18,698 nucleotides of DNA, taken from Nitrososphaerota archaeon (GTDB taxonomy: Archaea; Thermoproteota; Nitrososphaeria; Nitrososphaerales; Nitrosopumilaceae). Under the pieces are notes generated by a model. The model ran no database searches, had not been told where the DNA came from, and saw only the letters and a list, made by a program, of their open reading frames with translations. Position 1 is the first letter of the stretch; each line of letters opens with the position of its first letter. Made by a program: the position numbers and the translations under genes. The stretch is taken from contig JAGWGS010000006.1 in NCBI GenBank assembly GCA_028867235.1, positions 1 to 18,698 on the forward strand, written 5' to 3'. Below are positions 6,947 through 14,398 of this stretch, piece by piece.

Positions 6947-7735
6947 ATGACCGGCAAGCTGTTTATCGTTGGTGTAGGACCGGGACACCATGATCATATG
7001 ACTTTTCGAGCAAAGCAGGCAATTGAGGAAAGTAATACCATTGTAGGATATGAGACATATGTCAATTTAGTTGAAGATCTAATTGAAGGAAAGGAGGTAC
7101 ACAGATATGCAATGACACAAGAAGTAGAGCGTGCTCATCAGTGTATTGATCTTGCCAAATCTGGAAAAATAGTCTCTCTTGTATCAAGTGGAGATCCTGG
7201 AATCTATGGAATGGCAGGACTAATCTATGAAATTTTGGCAGAGGAAGGGTGGGATAGAAAAGCTGGTCTAAGTGTAGAGATTGTACCAGGAGTTTCATCT
7301 CTTAATTCATGTGCTGCATTAGTTGGCTCACCACTTATGACCGATTTCGCAGTAGTTAGCATGAGTGATCTTCTTGTTCCTTGGGAGATTATAACAAAAA
7401 GAGTAGAAGCTGCAGCTCAAGGAGATTTTGTTATTGTCATATACAATCCAGCAAGTAAGAAAAGAATTCACCAATTACAAGATACAAGAAAACTGCTTCT
7501 AAAACACAGGTCTCCAAATACTCCAGTTGCAATTGTCAAGGGTGCATTTAGAGAATCTGAAGAAATTGTTCTAACAGATCTTGAGAACATGGAAGAACAC
7601 AGTGACAAGCTTGGTATGATAACCACTGTAATAGTTGGAAATTCTTCTACTTTCAGATACAAAGACCTGATGATAAACCCGCGTGGTTATACCTCCAAAT
7701 ACAATATAGCAGAGCTACAGCAGACAAGAAAATAA
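6947..7735 (+). CDS. cobJ: Precorrin-3B / cobalt-factor III C17-methyltransferase
   Basis: This SAM-dependent enzyme methylates C17 and contracts the ring during corrin (vitamin B12) synthesis; CobJ and CbiH are the aerobic and anaerobic names. The 262-residue protein has the family marks: FIVGVGPGHHDHMT (6-19), the N-terminal glycine loop; VGYETYV (33-39); SSGDPGIYGMAG (80-91), the SAM-binding segment; VPGVSSLNSCAALVGSPL; and VIYNPASKKR with LPVAIVKGA-like TPVAIVKGA in the C-terminal domain. The length is usual. ATG 6947 gives MTGKLFIVG. The oxidoreductase gene starts one base after its stop (TAA 7733-7735, ATG 7737), so the two should be co-transcribed. Thaumarchaea make their own cobamides; no other cobalamin gene lies here. 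Confidence 0.93.
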   Translation: MTGKLFIVGVGPGHHDHMTFRAKQAIEESNTIVGYETYVNLVEDLIEGKEVHRYAMTQEVERAHQCIDLAKSGKIVSLVSSGDPGIYGMAGLIYEILAEEGWDRKAGLSVEIVPGVSSLNSCAALVGSPLMTDFAVVSMSDLLVPWEIITKRVEAAAQGDFVIVIYNPASKKRIHQLQDTRKLLLKHRSPNTPVAIVKGAFRESEEIVLTDLENMEEHSDKLGMITTVIVGNSSTFRYKDLMINPRGYTSKYNIAELQQTRK

Positions 7736-7736
7736 T

Positions 7737-8717
7737 ATGGCATCAGTCCAGATAGGACTTACATTGCCACAAGGCTGGCTAGATGAGTTTCCTACCACAA
7801 ATCCTCATGAACAATTCTCATTCTCAAAAAATGTTGCATTAACTGCAGAAAAACTTGGATTTGATGCAGGATATGTGTATGATCACTTTGTACCTCATCC
7901 GATAGATAACCGTACTGAAACTTTTTTTGAGGCCTATACACTTCTCTCGGCAATATCCTCTATAACATCAAAACTTCGAATAGGTCAGGTAGTTACCTGC
8001 AACTCTTATCGACACCCATCATTGCTGGCAAAAATGACTTCTACACTTGACGCAATAAGCAATGGCAGATTGGAATTTGGTATTGGAGCAGGATGGTTTG
8101 AATATGAATACAATGCATATGGCTATGATTTTAACGATCCAATTGCTAGAATAGAACAACTAGACGAATCTATTACCATAATCAAAAAAATGTGGCAAAA
8201 TCAAAAATCAACCTTCAAAGGCAAACACTATTCAATAAAAAATGCAATTTGTCAGCCAAAACCAATACAGAAACCTCATCCTCCAATTATGGTAGGCGGT
8301 GCAGGAAAAAGACTCATGAAGGTTGCAGCAAAACATGCCACTAGATACAATCATCCTTTTGGCACTCCAGATATTTTAGAAGAGAAAATAAAACTATTAC
8401 ACGAAAATTGTAAATTAATAAAAAGAAATCCTGCAGAAATAGAGAATTCTGTATTGCTGAGAATATTGGTTGGAAAAGACAAAGATGATGTAAAAGATAT
8501 TGTATCTAAGCTAAAAAAGAAAAATGAATCAATTGCAGAATTTGTTGTACGCTCAAAGGATAGCATTGCATTGGGTACCACAGATGAAGTGAGCAGCTAT
8601 CTACATCAATACATGAAAATTGGAATAAGCTATTTTATTGTCAATTTTATAGGTGTATCAAAATCACTTGAGATGTTACATCTCTTTTCTAAAAAGGTAA
8701 GACCGACTCTCAAGTAG
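7737..8717 (+). CDS. Luciferase-like (LLM class) oxidoreductase, probably F420-dependent
   Basis: The 326-residue protein belongs to the bacterial-luciferase superfamily, whose archaeal members usually use coenzyme F420 for hydride transfer (methylene-tetrahydromethanopterin reductase, F420-dependent dehydrogenases). The diagnostic segment RHPSLLAKMTSTLDAISNGR (92-111), continued by LEFGIGAGW (112-120), is present. So are YVYDHFVP (47-53), near the cofactor, and KPHPPIMVGGAGKRLMKVAA, the C-terminal part of the barrel. The substrate cannot be read from the sequence; it is not clearly Mer itself. One base separates it from cobJ upstream. Its 3' end overlaps the convergent tyrS gene by eight bases (8710-8717). 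Cytoplasmic, with no signal or membrane segment. Confidence 0.85.
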   Translation: MASVQIGLTLPQGWLDEFPTTNPHEQFSFSKNVALTAEKLGFDAGYVYDHFVPHPIDNRTETFFEAYTLLSAISSITSKLRIGQVVTCNSYRHPSLLAKMTSTLDAISNGRLEFGIGAGWFEYEYNAYGYDFNDPIARIEQLDESITIIKKMWQNQKSTFKGKHYSIKNAICQPKPIQKPHPPIMVGGAGKRLMKVAAKHATRYNHPFGTPDILEEKIKLLHENCKLIKRNPAEIENSVLLRILVGKDKDDVKDIVSKLKKKNESIAEFVVRSKDSIALGTTDEVSSYLHQYMKIGISYFIVNFIGVSKSLEMLHLFSKKVRPTLK

Positions 8718-9792
8718 TTCTCTTTATTGCCTCTGAAAGCTCTTCTGTTAACACAATTTTCTCCCTGATGGGCCTTATTATGTCCGTGACGTACCTAGAA
8801 ACTGTGGACTTTAGGTCCGATGGATGTAATTTTTTCTGTGCAAAATCGCTTTCTAAATCATGATAGCTTGTGTATATCACATTACCGCCAAATTTGGCTG
8901 GACGTTCCACTGTCATTTCATTGAACTCATGGAAAACAATATGTTTTGATATATCAAGCACCGGATTCTTCTCGACAATTCCCTCTGGACACCAAGCTTT
9001 TTTGAATTTTGAATTAATCTCTTCGTCTGTATCATGTACAAATATTCCAGAGGCAGATTTTGATTTGCTCATCTTGCTTGATATTATGTTAGAGTCTGAA
9101 CCATCAGAGTTGGAACCACCAGAATTTGAGCCTACAGCTTCTGGTTCTCCAAGACCAGCAAGTATGTGATGATGAACAGCAACTGGAACCTTCCATTTCA
9201 TCTTTGGAAAAATTTCTCTTACAAGCATGTGGATCTTTCTCTGATCCATTCCTGCATGAACTATATCCAAATCCATTGTATGAATATCTACAGCCTGCAT
9301 TGGAGGATAGAAAAGCTGACCCAAATCAATTTTGTCTTTATCAGTACTCCTTCCCATTATTGTAAGTGAACGCATTGTTCTTTCAAGTGACATATTTTTT
9401 GAAAACTTGACAAGATCCATCCAATAGTCTTTTTTTGATTCATAAAGTTGTGAACCTTCTATAATCTCAACTCCAGGACAAAACATCTTGAATGCATCAG
9501 CATAATACTTGGACACCATTTTGATTTTTTCCCAGTCTCCTCCTAGTTTGTTGTTAAGATATGTGTGCCAATCTGCTAGAAATACAATGCAATGTACTCC
9601 AGCTTTGATAAAGTCATTTATCTTAAATCCTGTAAGTACAAGGCTTCCAAGGTGCATAAAACCAGAAATCTCAAGTCCAATGTAGTGCCTTGGATGAGAA
9701 TTTGTATTAAATAGATTCAATAATTCTTCCTGAGTTACAACTTCTTCTGTGGGTTCTCTAGTTACCAGTCTGATTTTTTCTGTAACATCCAT
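8710..9792 (-). CDS. tyrS: Tyrosyl-tRNA synthetase, archaeal type, with a repeat insert
   Basis: The class I enzyme charges tRNA-Tyr with tyrosine. In 360 residues it shows the archaeal/eukaryal pattern: YIGLEISGFMHLGS (37-50), which includes the HIGH-like motif as MHLG; FLADWHTYLNNKLGG (71-85); FYPPMQAVDI (161-170); AGMDQRKIHMLVRE (180-193); and KMSKS at 240-244. There is no bacterial S4 domain. Residues 221-235 are an insert of three five-residue units, GSNSG-GSNSD-GSDSN, placed between the conserved AGLGEPE and the KMSKS loop. Archaeal TyrRS does not need these, and they are coded by a 15-base tandem repeat. Otherwise every motif is intact, so it is probably active. ATG 9790-9792 has a TATA-like TTTATA 28-33 bases upstream at 9820-9825. 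Confidence 0.92.
   Translation of the reverse strand: MDVTEKIRLVTREPTEEVVTQEELLNLFNTNSHPRHYIGLEISGFMHLGSLVLTGFKINDFIKAGVHCIVFLADWHTYLNNKLGGDWEKIKMVSKYYADAFKMFCPGVEIIEGSQLYESKKDYWMDLVKFSKNMSLERTMRSLTIMGRSTDKDKIDLGQLFYPPMQAVDIHTMDLDIVHAGMDQRKIHMLVREIFPKMKWKVPVAVHHHILAGLGEPEAVGSNSGGSNSDGSDSNIISSKMSKSKSASGIFVHDTDEEINSKFKKAWCPEGIVEKNPVLDISKHIVFHEFNEMTVERPAKFGGNVIYTSYHDLESDFAQKKLHPSDLKSTVSRYVTDIIRPIREKIVLTEELSEAIKRTT
9088..9132 (-). repeat. 15-base tandem repeat, three units, inside tyrS
   Basis: On the minus strand three 15-base units follow one another: GGCTCAAATTCTGGT, GGTTCCAACTCTGAT, GGTTCAGACTCTAAC. They differ by substitutions but keep the reading frame and code GSNSG, GSNSD and GSDSN. It is an in-frame minisatellite just before the KMSKS loop. 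Confidence 0.8.
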
Positions 9793-9825
9793 TCTAGTAA
9801 GATTCCAACCTGTATTCCTATAAAT

Positions 9826-10389
9826 TTAAGCATCAAGCTCTTGAATCGATTTTCTTGGGCGCGTACTGAGATAAAACGCATGCGCACTTATCAAGAAGGC
9901 AGCAAGAAACATCTTTGCAGCAAATACCAAATTCCAAGGTCTGTGTGGATCTGGATACGCAATTGTGAGAGAATCAATATCTGGCGTACCTCCACTGATT
10001 AGACCTGCAGTAATTTGTGAGTTTAATAAAATAAAATTGTAAATTGTTTCATAGAGTGTTACTACTGCAAGTCCTAAAAGCATAAGCTGTACAGTAGCAA
10101 GCTTCCATTTGGATACAGTGACTGTTTTCTTCCAGCCTATTCGTGAAACACAATACCAACTGATGATTGCCGAGAAAAATAACCATGTTATCAACTTGGC
10201 AAAGTGTGGCGTAGGAAATTCTGTTTTAACTAGAACTTCACCCATTACATATGTGCCCTTGGTTAGCCATTCCTGGATCATAGCATAGAATCCAAATATG
10301 GTAATAGAACACATTATGAATGCGCTAACATAGAAAACATACAAGAATATCTTGTAACTTGGATCGTTTTCTTGCAAGTGAATCTTCAT
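9826..10389 (-). CDS. Four-helix membrane protein, 187 residues, function unknown
   Basis: Hydrophobic segments at about 13-37, 64-82, 97-122 and 153-175 predict four membrane helices. The N-terminus (MKIHLQENDPSYK) and the C-terminus (STRPRKSIQELDA) are both charged, and by the positive-inside rule both should be in the cytoplasm. The loop between helices 1 and 2 contains GTYVMGEVLVKTEFPTPHF; the loop before helix 4 contains AYPDPHRPWN. The His residues (62, 149 and 170) might bind metal or haem, but no known motif is present. I do not recognise the family. The gene lies upstream of tyrS on the same strand with 33 bases between, and the tyrS TATA box abuts its stop codon, so tyrS may have its own promoter. 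Confidence 0.7.
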   Translation of the reverse strand: MKIHLQENDPSYKIFLYVFYVSAFIMCSITIFGFYAMIQEWLTKGTYVMGEVLVKTEFPTPHFAKLITWLFFSAIISWYCVSRIGWKKTVTVSKWKLATVQLMLLGLAVVTLYETIYNFILLNSQITAGLISGGTPDIDSLTIAYPDPHRPWNLVFAAKMFLAAFLISAHAFYLSTRPRKSIQELDA

Positions 10390-10410
10390 TTGATCACGGT
10401 GTATACCTCT

Positions 10411-10420
10411 AAAATATAAA
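10411..10420 (-). promoter_or_regulatory. TATA box of the four-helix membrane protein gene
   Basis: On the minus strand TTTATATTTT lies 22-31 bases before the ATG at 10387-10389, matching a leaderless transcript. Confidence 0.6.
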
Positions 10421-10474
10421 AATTGGTTTTGATTCAGGAAGTTTAATTATGGTATAAAATTTTCTATTGTATTA

Positions 10475-11560
10475 TTGAAAATTCCAATAAATGCACCAAT
10501 CATCGAGAAAGATGAGATAAATGAAGTAAGTGCAGTATTGACTGAGAAATCTCTTACGTCTGCAGCAAATGCTGGCGGAAAACGAGTACAAGAATTTGAA
10601 AATCTTCTAGCTTCATATGTCAAGTCAAAGTATGCAATTGCAGTAAATTCGGGAACTGCTGCATTACAAGCTGCACTTTATGCTCTTGATGTAAAACAAG
10701 GCGACGAAGTCTTGATACCCTCTTTTACATTTGTAGCAACTGCCAACTCGATTTTATCAGTTGGAGCAAAGCCTGTATTTGTTGACATTCGACCAGAAAA
10801 CTATACCATGGATCCCACTGATCTCAAAAAGAAAATAACAAAAAAATCTAAAGTAATAATGCCAGTACATTTGTATGGAAATTTTTCATACATGGATGAA
10901 ATTTCTGAAATTGCAGATAAATACAATCTTGAGATAGTTGAAGATGCATGTCAATCTCTGGGAACTACCTACAAGAAGAAACAATCAGGAACATTTTCAA
11001 AAATGGGTTGTTTTAGCATGTATGCTGCCAAAGTTATGACTTCTGGAGAAGGAGGTGCGATTGTCACCGATGACAAAACCGTCTTTGAAAAATTACGCAA
11101 GATACGAAATCACGGAATGCTTCATGGTTATGACACAAGAATACTTGGATTGAATCTGCGACTACCTGAAATCTGTGCAGCTATAGCCAAAATCCAGATG
11201 AAAAAACTTCCAAAATTCTTAGAAAAGAGAAAAAGAAATGCTACCATTCTCAATGAGCTTTTATCTGATCTTAACATAATTCTGCCTCAAGAAAGAGACA
11301 GCGTCAAAGTAAATTGGTATCTGTATACCATTGCAACAAAAGATCGCAATAAAATAATAAAACAACTAAACCTGCAAGGAATAGGTGCAACTGCGTATTA
11401 TCCCATACCTGTTCACGAGACCCCCTTTTACAAAAAAGACATCAAGCTTCCTCTCACAGAATGGGCTGCCAAATCAGTTCTTAGTCTACCAGTAAATCCA
11501 CTTGTTACAGAAAATGACTTGCACCATATATCCAAGATACTGCATAAAATAATCAAATGA
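10475..11560 (+). CDS. DegT/DnrJ/EryC1/StrS-family aminotransferase (PLP-dependent)
   Basis: Members of this family transfer an amino group, usually to a keto-sugar nucleotide, for cell-surface glycans and glycoproteins. The 361-residue protein has NSGTAALQAAL (58-68), the phosphate-binding N-terminal motif; VLIPSFTFVATANSI (79-93); IVEDACQSLG (154-163), with Asp157 to pair with the PLP ring nitrogen; and FSMYAAKVMTSGEGG (180-194), where Lys186 is the Schiff-base lysine. The C-terminal part has RLPEICAAIAKIQMKKL and the usual YYPIPVHETPFY. The start is TTG at 10475, with TATA-like TTTAATTAT at 10442-10450. The ATG of the MtrA-like gene overlaps its stop by four bases (ATGA), so the two are translationally coupled. 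The substrate is unknown; no other sugar genes lie nearby. Confidence 0.9.
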   Translation: MKIPINAPIIEKDEINEVSAVLTEKSLTSAANAGGKRVQEFENLLASYVKSKYAIAVNSGTAALQAALYALDVKQGDEVLIPSFTFVATANSILSVGAKPVFVDIRPENYTMDPTDLKKKITKKSKVIMPVHLYGNFSYMDEISEIADKYNLEIVEDACQSLGTTYKKKQSGTFSKMGCFSMYAAKVMTSGEGGAIVTDDKTVFEKLRKIRNHGMLHGYDTRILGLNLRLPEICAAIAKIQMKKLPKFLEKRKRNATILNELLSDLNIILPQERDSVKVNWYLYTIATKDRNKIIKQLNLQGIGATAYYPIPVHETPFYKKDIKLPLTEWAAKSVLSLPVNPLVTENDLHHISKILHKIIK

Positions 11561-12045
11561 ATCTGATTGAGGAAATTGCAGGAGAAATATGCAAAATTAT
11601 ACTTCCAATAGAGGAAAAAGTATTTTTTGGGAATTCCAAATCTAATATTGCTATTTGTACGCTATCAAGCATTACATTGTTGCGAGACATTTCCAAATCT
11701 ACTAGCATAAATGATGTTGCAATAGTTGGAAGATTATTATCTGAGAATAAGGGCATTGATGCACTTGTAAGGTCTGTACTGTCAAACAAAAAAATTGATA
11801 CTCTGATACTTTATGGCAAAGAAGTACTTGGACACAAATCTGGAGACTCACTTATCTGTCTGCACAAAAATGGTATTGATGACAATCACAGAATCATTGG
11901 TTCATCAAGCCCACATCCAATTTTGACACTCACAAAAAAACAAGTATCAGAATTTCAAAACCAAGTAAAAATCATCAACAAAATAGGAGAAACTAGCATC
12001 TCAAAATTAACAAGTATTGTTGAATCCCTAAAGAAAGTTCAGTAA
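11557..12045 (+). CDS. MtrA-like corrinoid-binding domain protein, soluble and free-standing
   Basis: The 162-residue protein resembles the cytoplasmic domain of MtrA, the corrinoid subunit of the methanogen methyl-H4MPT:CoM methyltransferase. Matching segments are SNIAICTLSS (29-38), VAIVGRLLSENKGIDALVRS (54-73), LSNKKIDTLILYGKEVLGHK (75-94), SLICLHKNGID (98-108), and HRIIGSSSPHP. His93, in GKEVLGHKSGD, lies where MtrA keeps the His that binds cobalt. The C-terminal membrane helix of methanogen MtrA is missing, and no MtrB-H is here. It could carry a methyl group on a corrinoid in the cytoplasm, but that is inference. The ATGA overlap ties it to the aminotransferase gene. The 3' end overlaps the convergent dUTPase-like gene by seven bases. 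Confidence 0.75.
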   Translation: MNLIEEIAGEICKIILPIEEKVFFGNSKSNIAICTLSSITLLRDISKSTSINDVAIVGRLLSENKGIDALVRSVLSNKKIDTLILYGKEVLGHKSGDSLICLHKNGIDDNHRIIGSSSPHPILTLTKKQVSEFQNQVKIINKIGETSISKLTSIVESLKKVQ

Positions 12046-12371
12046 CCGTCTAACTGTCTCTGTTTGTTTATCTGATTCTTTTTTTGATATTCTTTTAGAA
12101 TATCCTCTGGAGTCATGTTTAGCTCAAGAGATGCCTGAACCACAAAGTGCCAAATATCTATCAATTCTTCACGGGCCGCAGCCTCATTAAATGGTGTAGG
12201 TTTTTTCCACCATTTCCAATTTGTATTCATTTGAAGTTCCACCGCCTCGTGAATTATTGCAGTGCACAAGGCAGAGATCTTTCCCTGTGTATCTTTTGGA
12301 TAACGTTCAAGATTCATCATCTTTTCAAGACCTTTCTGCATGTTGAAAATTGTGTCTAACTTGTCATCCAT
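12039..12371 (-). CDS. All-alpha (MazG-like) dUTPase-type nucleotide pyrophosphohydrolase
   Basis: The 110-residue protein has the metal-binding pattern of the all-alpha NTP pyrophosphatases: ExxE at 42-45 (HEAVE) and ExxD at 69-72 (EELID). A Trp/Lys-rich segment between them (NWKWWKKP, 51-58) and a closing KKNQINKQRQLDGY (97-110) match the dimeric dUTPase family, in which the K/N-R-Q-GY end contacts the nucleotide. The likely reaction is dUTP to dUMP plus pyrophosphate, keeping uracil out of DNA; other dNTPs cannot be excluded. It is unrelated to the trimeric beta-fold dUTPase more often found in archaea. ATG 12369-12371; an AT-rich TTATAGATA on the minus strand about 25-35 bases upstream could be its TATA box. 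The 3' end overlaps the MtrA-like gene. Confidence 0.82.
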   Translation of the reverse strand: MDDKLDTIFNMQKGLEKMMNLERYPKDTQGKISALCTAIIHEAVELQMNTNWKWWKKPTPFNEAAAREELIDIWHFVVQASLELNMTPEDILKEYQKKNQINKQRQLDGY

Positions 12372-12407
12372 TGACTTGTTTTTTAATTTGGATATCTATA
12401 ATCTTTG

Positions 12408-13301
12408 TCAGAAATGCACCATGGTCTTATACTTGTCAAATCTTTTCTTAATGTCTGATCTCTTTAATTCAGTTATTCCATATACTCCGTATTTTTCTAC
12501 TGCAAATGAACCCATAATGTTTCCGTATACTGCAGCTTCTCTAATTGTAGACACCTTTGTACTGTTTTTACTAGCAAGGTATCCTATCATTCCTCCGGCA
12601 AAAGAATCCCCTGCTCCTGTTGGATCTACAATATCTTCCATTGAAAAGGCAGGTGACGGAAATATAACATCATCATAAAATAGCAAAGAGCCATGTTCGC
12701 CTTTTTTTATTATTACATATCTTGTACCCCATTCCATGATCTTTTTTGCAGCCTTGATCAGGTTGTGGGTCTTTGTAAGCAGTTTTGCTTCTTCATCATT
12801 GATAACCACAGAATCTACCGCACCCATCATCTTGATAACATCACTTCGTTTACTTGATATCCAAAATTCTATCGTATCACACATGGAGAACTTGGCATTA
12901 CCAAATTCCTTCAAGATTTTTGTATTTTGGACTGGATCGTTGTTTGCAAGATATACAAACTCTGACTTACGATATTCTTCTGGAACAGTTGGCTTGAAAT
13001 CCTTTAACACATTTAGTTCTGTTTTGTTTGTTGTACGTATGCTCAAAGTTGCATCATAGCTTCCATCATAATGAAAAGTCTTGCCTTTTGCATGAACCAC
13101 TCCCTTGGTGTCAACAAAATTATCAAGGATTTTTTGATAGTTTTTTGGAAAGTCTTGTCCTACAACTCCAATAAGTCCAGGCTTGACAAAGAAACTTGCA
13201 GATATTGCGGCATAGGTTGCAGCTCCCCCTAATGCATTTTTGATAACCTTTCTGGGAGTTCTTATTGTATCATATGCTATTGAACCAAATACTGTAAGCA
13301 T
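12408..13301 (-). CDS. PfkB/ribokinase-family sugar or nucleoside kinase
   Basis: The 297-residue protein is a member of the ribokinase fold, phosphorylating a sugar or nucleoside with ATP. It shows VFGSIAYDTI (4-13), GGAATYAA (25-32), the first PfkB motif, and DPTGAGDSFAGG (226-237), the second, with Asp232 as catalytic base and GAGD as the anion hole. VVINDEEAKLL (165-175) is the usual NxxE-type segment, where Glu171 may help bind magnesium. The substrate is not clear: archaeal relatives include nucleoside and ribose-1-phosphate pathway kinases. The start ATG 13299-13301 lies 12 bases after the LEA14-like gene on the same strand, so the two are probably co-transcribed. Cytoplasmic; no odd features. 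Confidence 0.9.
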   Translation of the reverse strand: MLTVFGSIAYDTIRTPRKVIKNALGGAATYAAISASFFVKPGLIGVVGQDFPKNYQKILDNFVDTKGVVHAKGKTFHYDGSYDATLSIRTTNKTELNVLKDFKPTVPEEYRKSEFVYLANNDPVQNTKILKEFGNAKFSMCDTIEFWISSKRSDVIKMMGAVDSVVINDEEAKLLTKTHNLIKAAKKIMEWGTRYVIIKKGEHGSLLFYDDVIFPSPAFSMEDIVDPTGAGDSFAGGMIGYLASKNSTKVSTIREAAVYGNIMGSFAVEKYGVYGITELKRSDIKKRFDKYKTMVHF

Positions 13302-13313
13302 ACTTTGCTGCTT

Positions 13314-13787
13314 TTAGGAACCGTGTATAAATTCTCTGGCTTCCTGTTCTGTGGGATAATATGTAAATGGTACATTAACTGAAATGATAGATATTCCATA
13401 TTTGCTTGTCCCACTCAACTTTACTTTTGGGATGACATCATTGTTGTTATATTTATTCAGGACTGTATTATCTGCAGTAAATGGGGCAGATGAAGAAATC
13501 TTTCCCATGGATGGTATTACAAGTGGCTGCAAGGTCCCTGTACCTAGGTTTTCATCATTGATTGATATGACAAAATCTGTCTGTCCAACATTAATGGGCA
13601 ATAATGAGGGATTTTGGAACTGAAGTGTCATATTGTATAACGAATTATTGTCATTTCTTTGTACCACCTTGCTCTCAAGTATGGAGATGCTCAGATGAGT
13701 GGCAGAAAGATATTGAGAATAGGCAAATATTCCTATTGCTGCTACCACACATACTGCTATTATGACTATTTTTGTACGTCTTTCCAC
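13314..13787 (-). CDS. Membrane-anchored LEA14-like (WHy-type) protein
   Basis: The 157-residue protein starts with MERRTK and a membrane segment at about 7-24 (IVIIAVCVVAAIGIFAYS), with the rest outside the cell. The outer part is a beta sandwich of the late-embryogenesis-abundant type 2 form: YNMTLQFQNPSLLPINVGQT (51-70) and TDFVISINDENLGTGTLQP, followed by IPSMGKISSSAPFTAD. The phrase (L/F)QNPS-x-LPINV is characteristic of such domains, which are common in archaea and linked to desiccation or stress in plants; the archaeal role is not known. The start is GTG (13785-13787). It lies just upstream of the PfkB kinase gene, with 12 bases between. Confidence 0.75.
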   Translation of the reverse strand: MERRTKIVIIAVCVVAAIGIFAYSQYLSATHLSISILESKVVQRNDNNSLYNMTLQFQNPSLLPINVGQTDFVISINDENLGTGTLQPLVIPSMGKISSSAPFTADNTVLNKYNNNDVIPKVKLSGTSKYGISIISVNVPFTYYPTEQEAREFIHGS

Positions 13788-13924
13788 AACAATAACCTGT
13801 CAAATTCCCTTTTAGTAGTATGCAGAAAAAAAATCCAAATAAGTTGTGTAATCTTTTTGATCAGTTTTCTAAGCTACTTAGAGCCAACAAAATAAATCAA
13901 GACAATCAGATTGAAAGTTACAAA

Positions 13925-14398
13925 ATGGCTCGAATTAAAGTAAAATATGGTCAAAATGAAATAGAGATAGAATCAAAGGACTTCTATATTGATAATGAAA
14001 GCGTAGAGCAAGTCATATGCAATCTTGCTTCGTTTGTGAAGGATTCTACAAATAACAATGTTCAGTATGAATATTCCTATGATCAGGTACCACAAACGTC
14101 TGGAATACTCCATACACTTGAGGATGCAGAAGTCCATGAACCAGAATTTGTAAAACCCACGTATATTGGAAAAGACCAAATCAAAAGCAAGCTCGAAGTG
14201 CTAATTCGAGATGCATTTTTTGACCAACCAAGGACTGTGTCTGAAGTTGTTGCACAACTGCGAGAATATGGATGGTCTGCAGTACCACTGGATGTATCCA
14301 AAGTACTTACAAACATGGCATTTACACATGAACTCCAAAAGGATTTGAAGGAAAAGCGTAGCTACTATTCTGTAGTAAAGTTACTTCAAGTCAACTAA
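13925..14398 (+). CDS. Hypothetical protein, 157 residues, possible C-terminal winged helix
   Basis: The frame is open from 13820, but the natural start is the ATG at 13925, which gives MARIKVKYGQNEIEIESKDF, a beta-hairpin beginning; the extra upstream residues are Lys/Asn-rich and look untranslated. Residues 1-50 form a small alpha/beta part (IEIESKDFYIDNESVEQVIC), an acidic linker follows, and the C-terminal half, about 80-150, has helices in a winged-helix order: KSKLEVLIRDAFFDQPRTVS, then EVVAQLREYGWSA, then LDVSKVLTNMAF, then KRSYYSVV. This last part might bind DNA or a protein partner. I do not recognise the family. Its 3' end overlaps the convergent zinc-ribbon gene by eight bases. There is no signal peptide. 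Confidence 0.7.
   Translation: MARIKVKYGQNEIEIESKDFYIDNESVEQVICNLASFVKDSTNNNVQYEYSYDQVPQTSGILHTLEDAEVHEPEFVKPTYIGKDQIKSKLEVLIRDAFFDQPRTVSEVVAQLREYGWSAVPLDVSKVLTNMAFTHELQKDLKEKRSYYSVVKLLQVN

Noticed and set aside
8870..9369. Three plus-strand frames of 67-99 codons opposite tyrS
   Set aside because: They are antisense to a well-supported gene, with no family pattern, and their composition follows the tyrS codons.
13820..13924. Upstream 35-codon extension of the 157-residue protein gene
   Set aside because: Lys/Asn-rich sequence with no fold pattern; the MARIKVKYG start at 13925 gives a normal beta-strand beginning.
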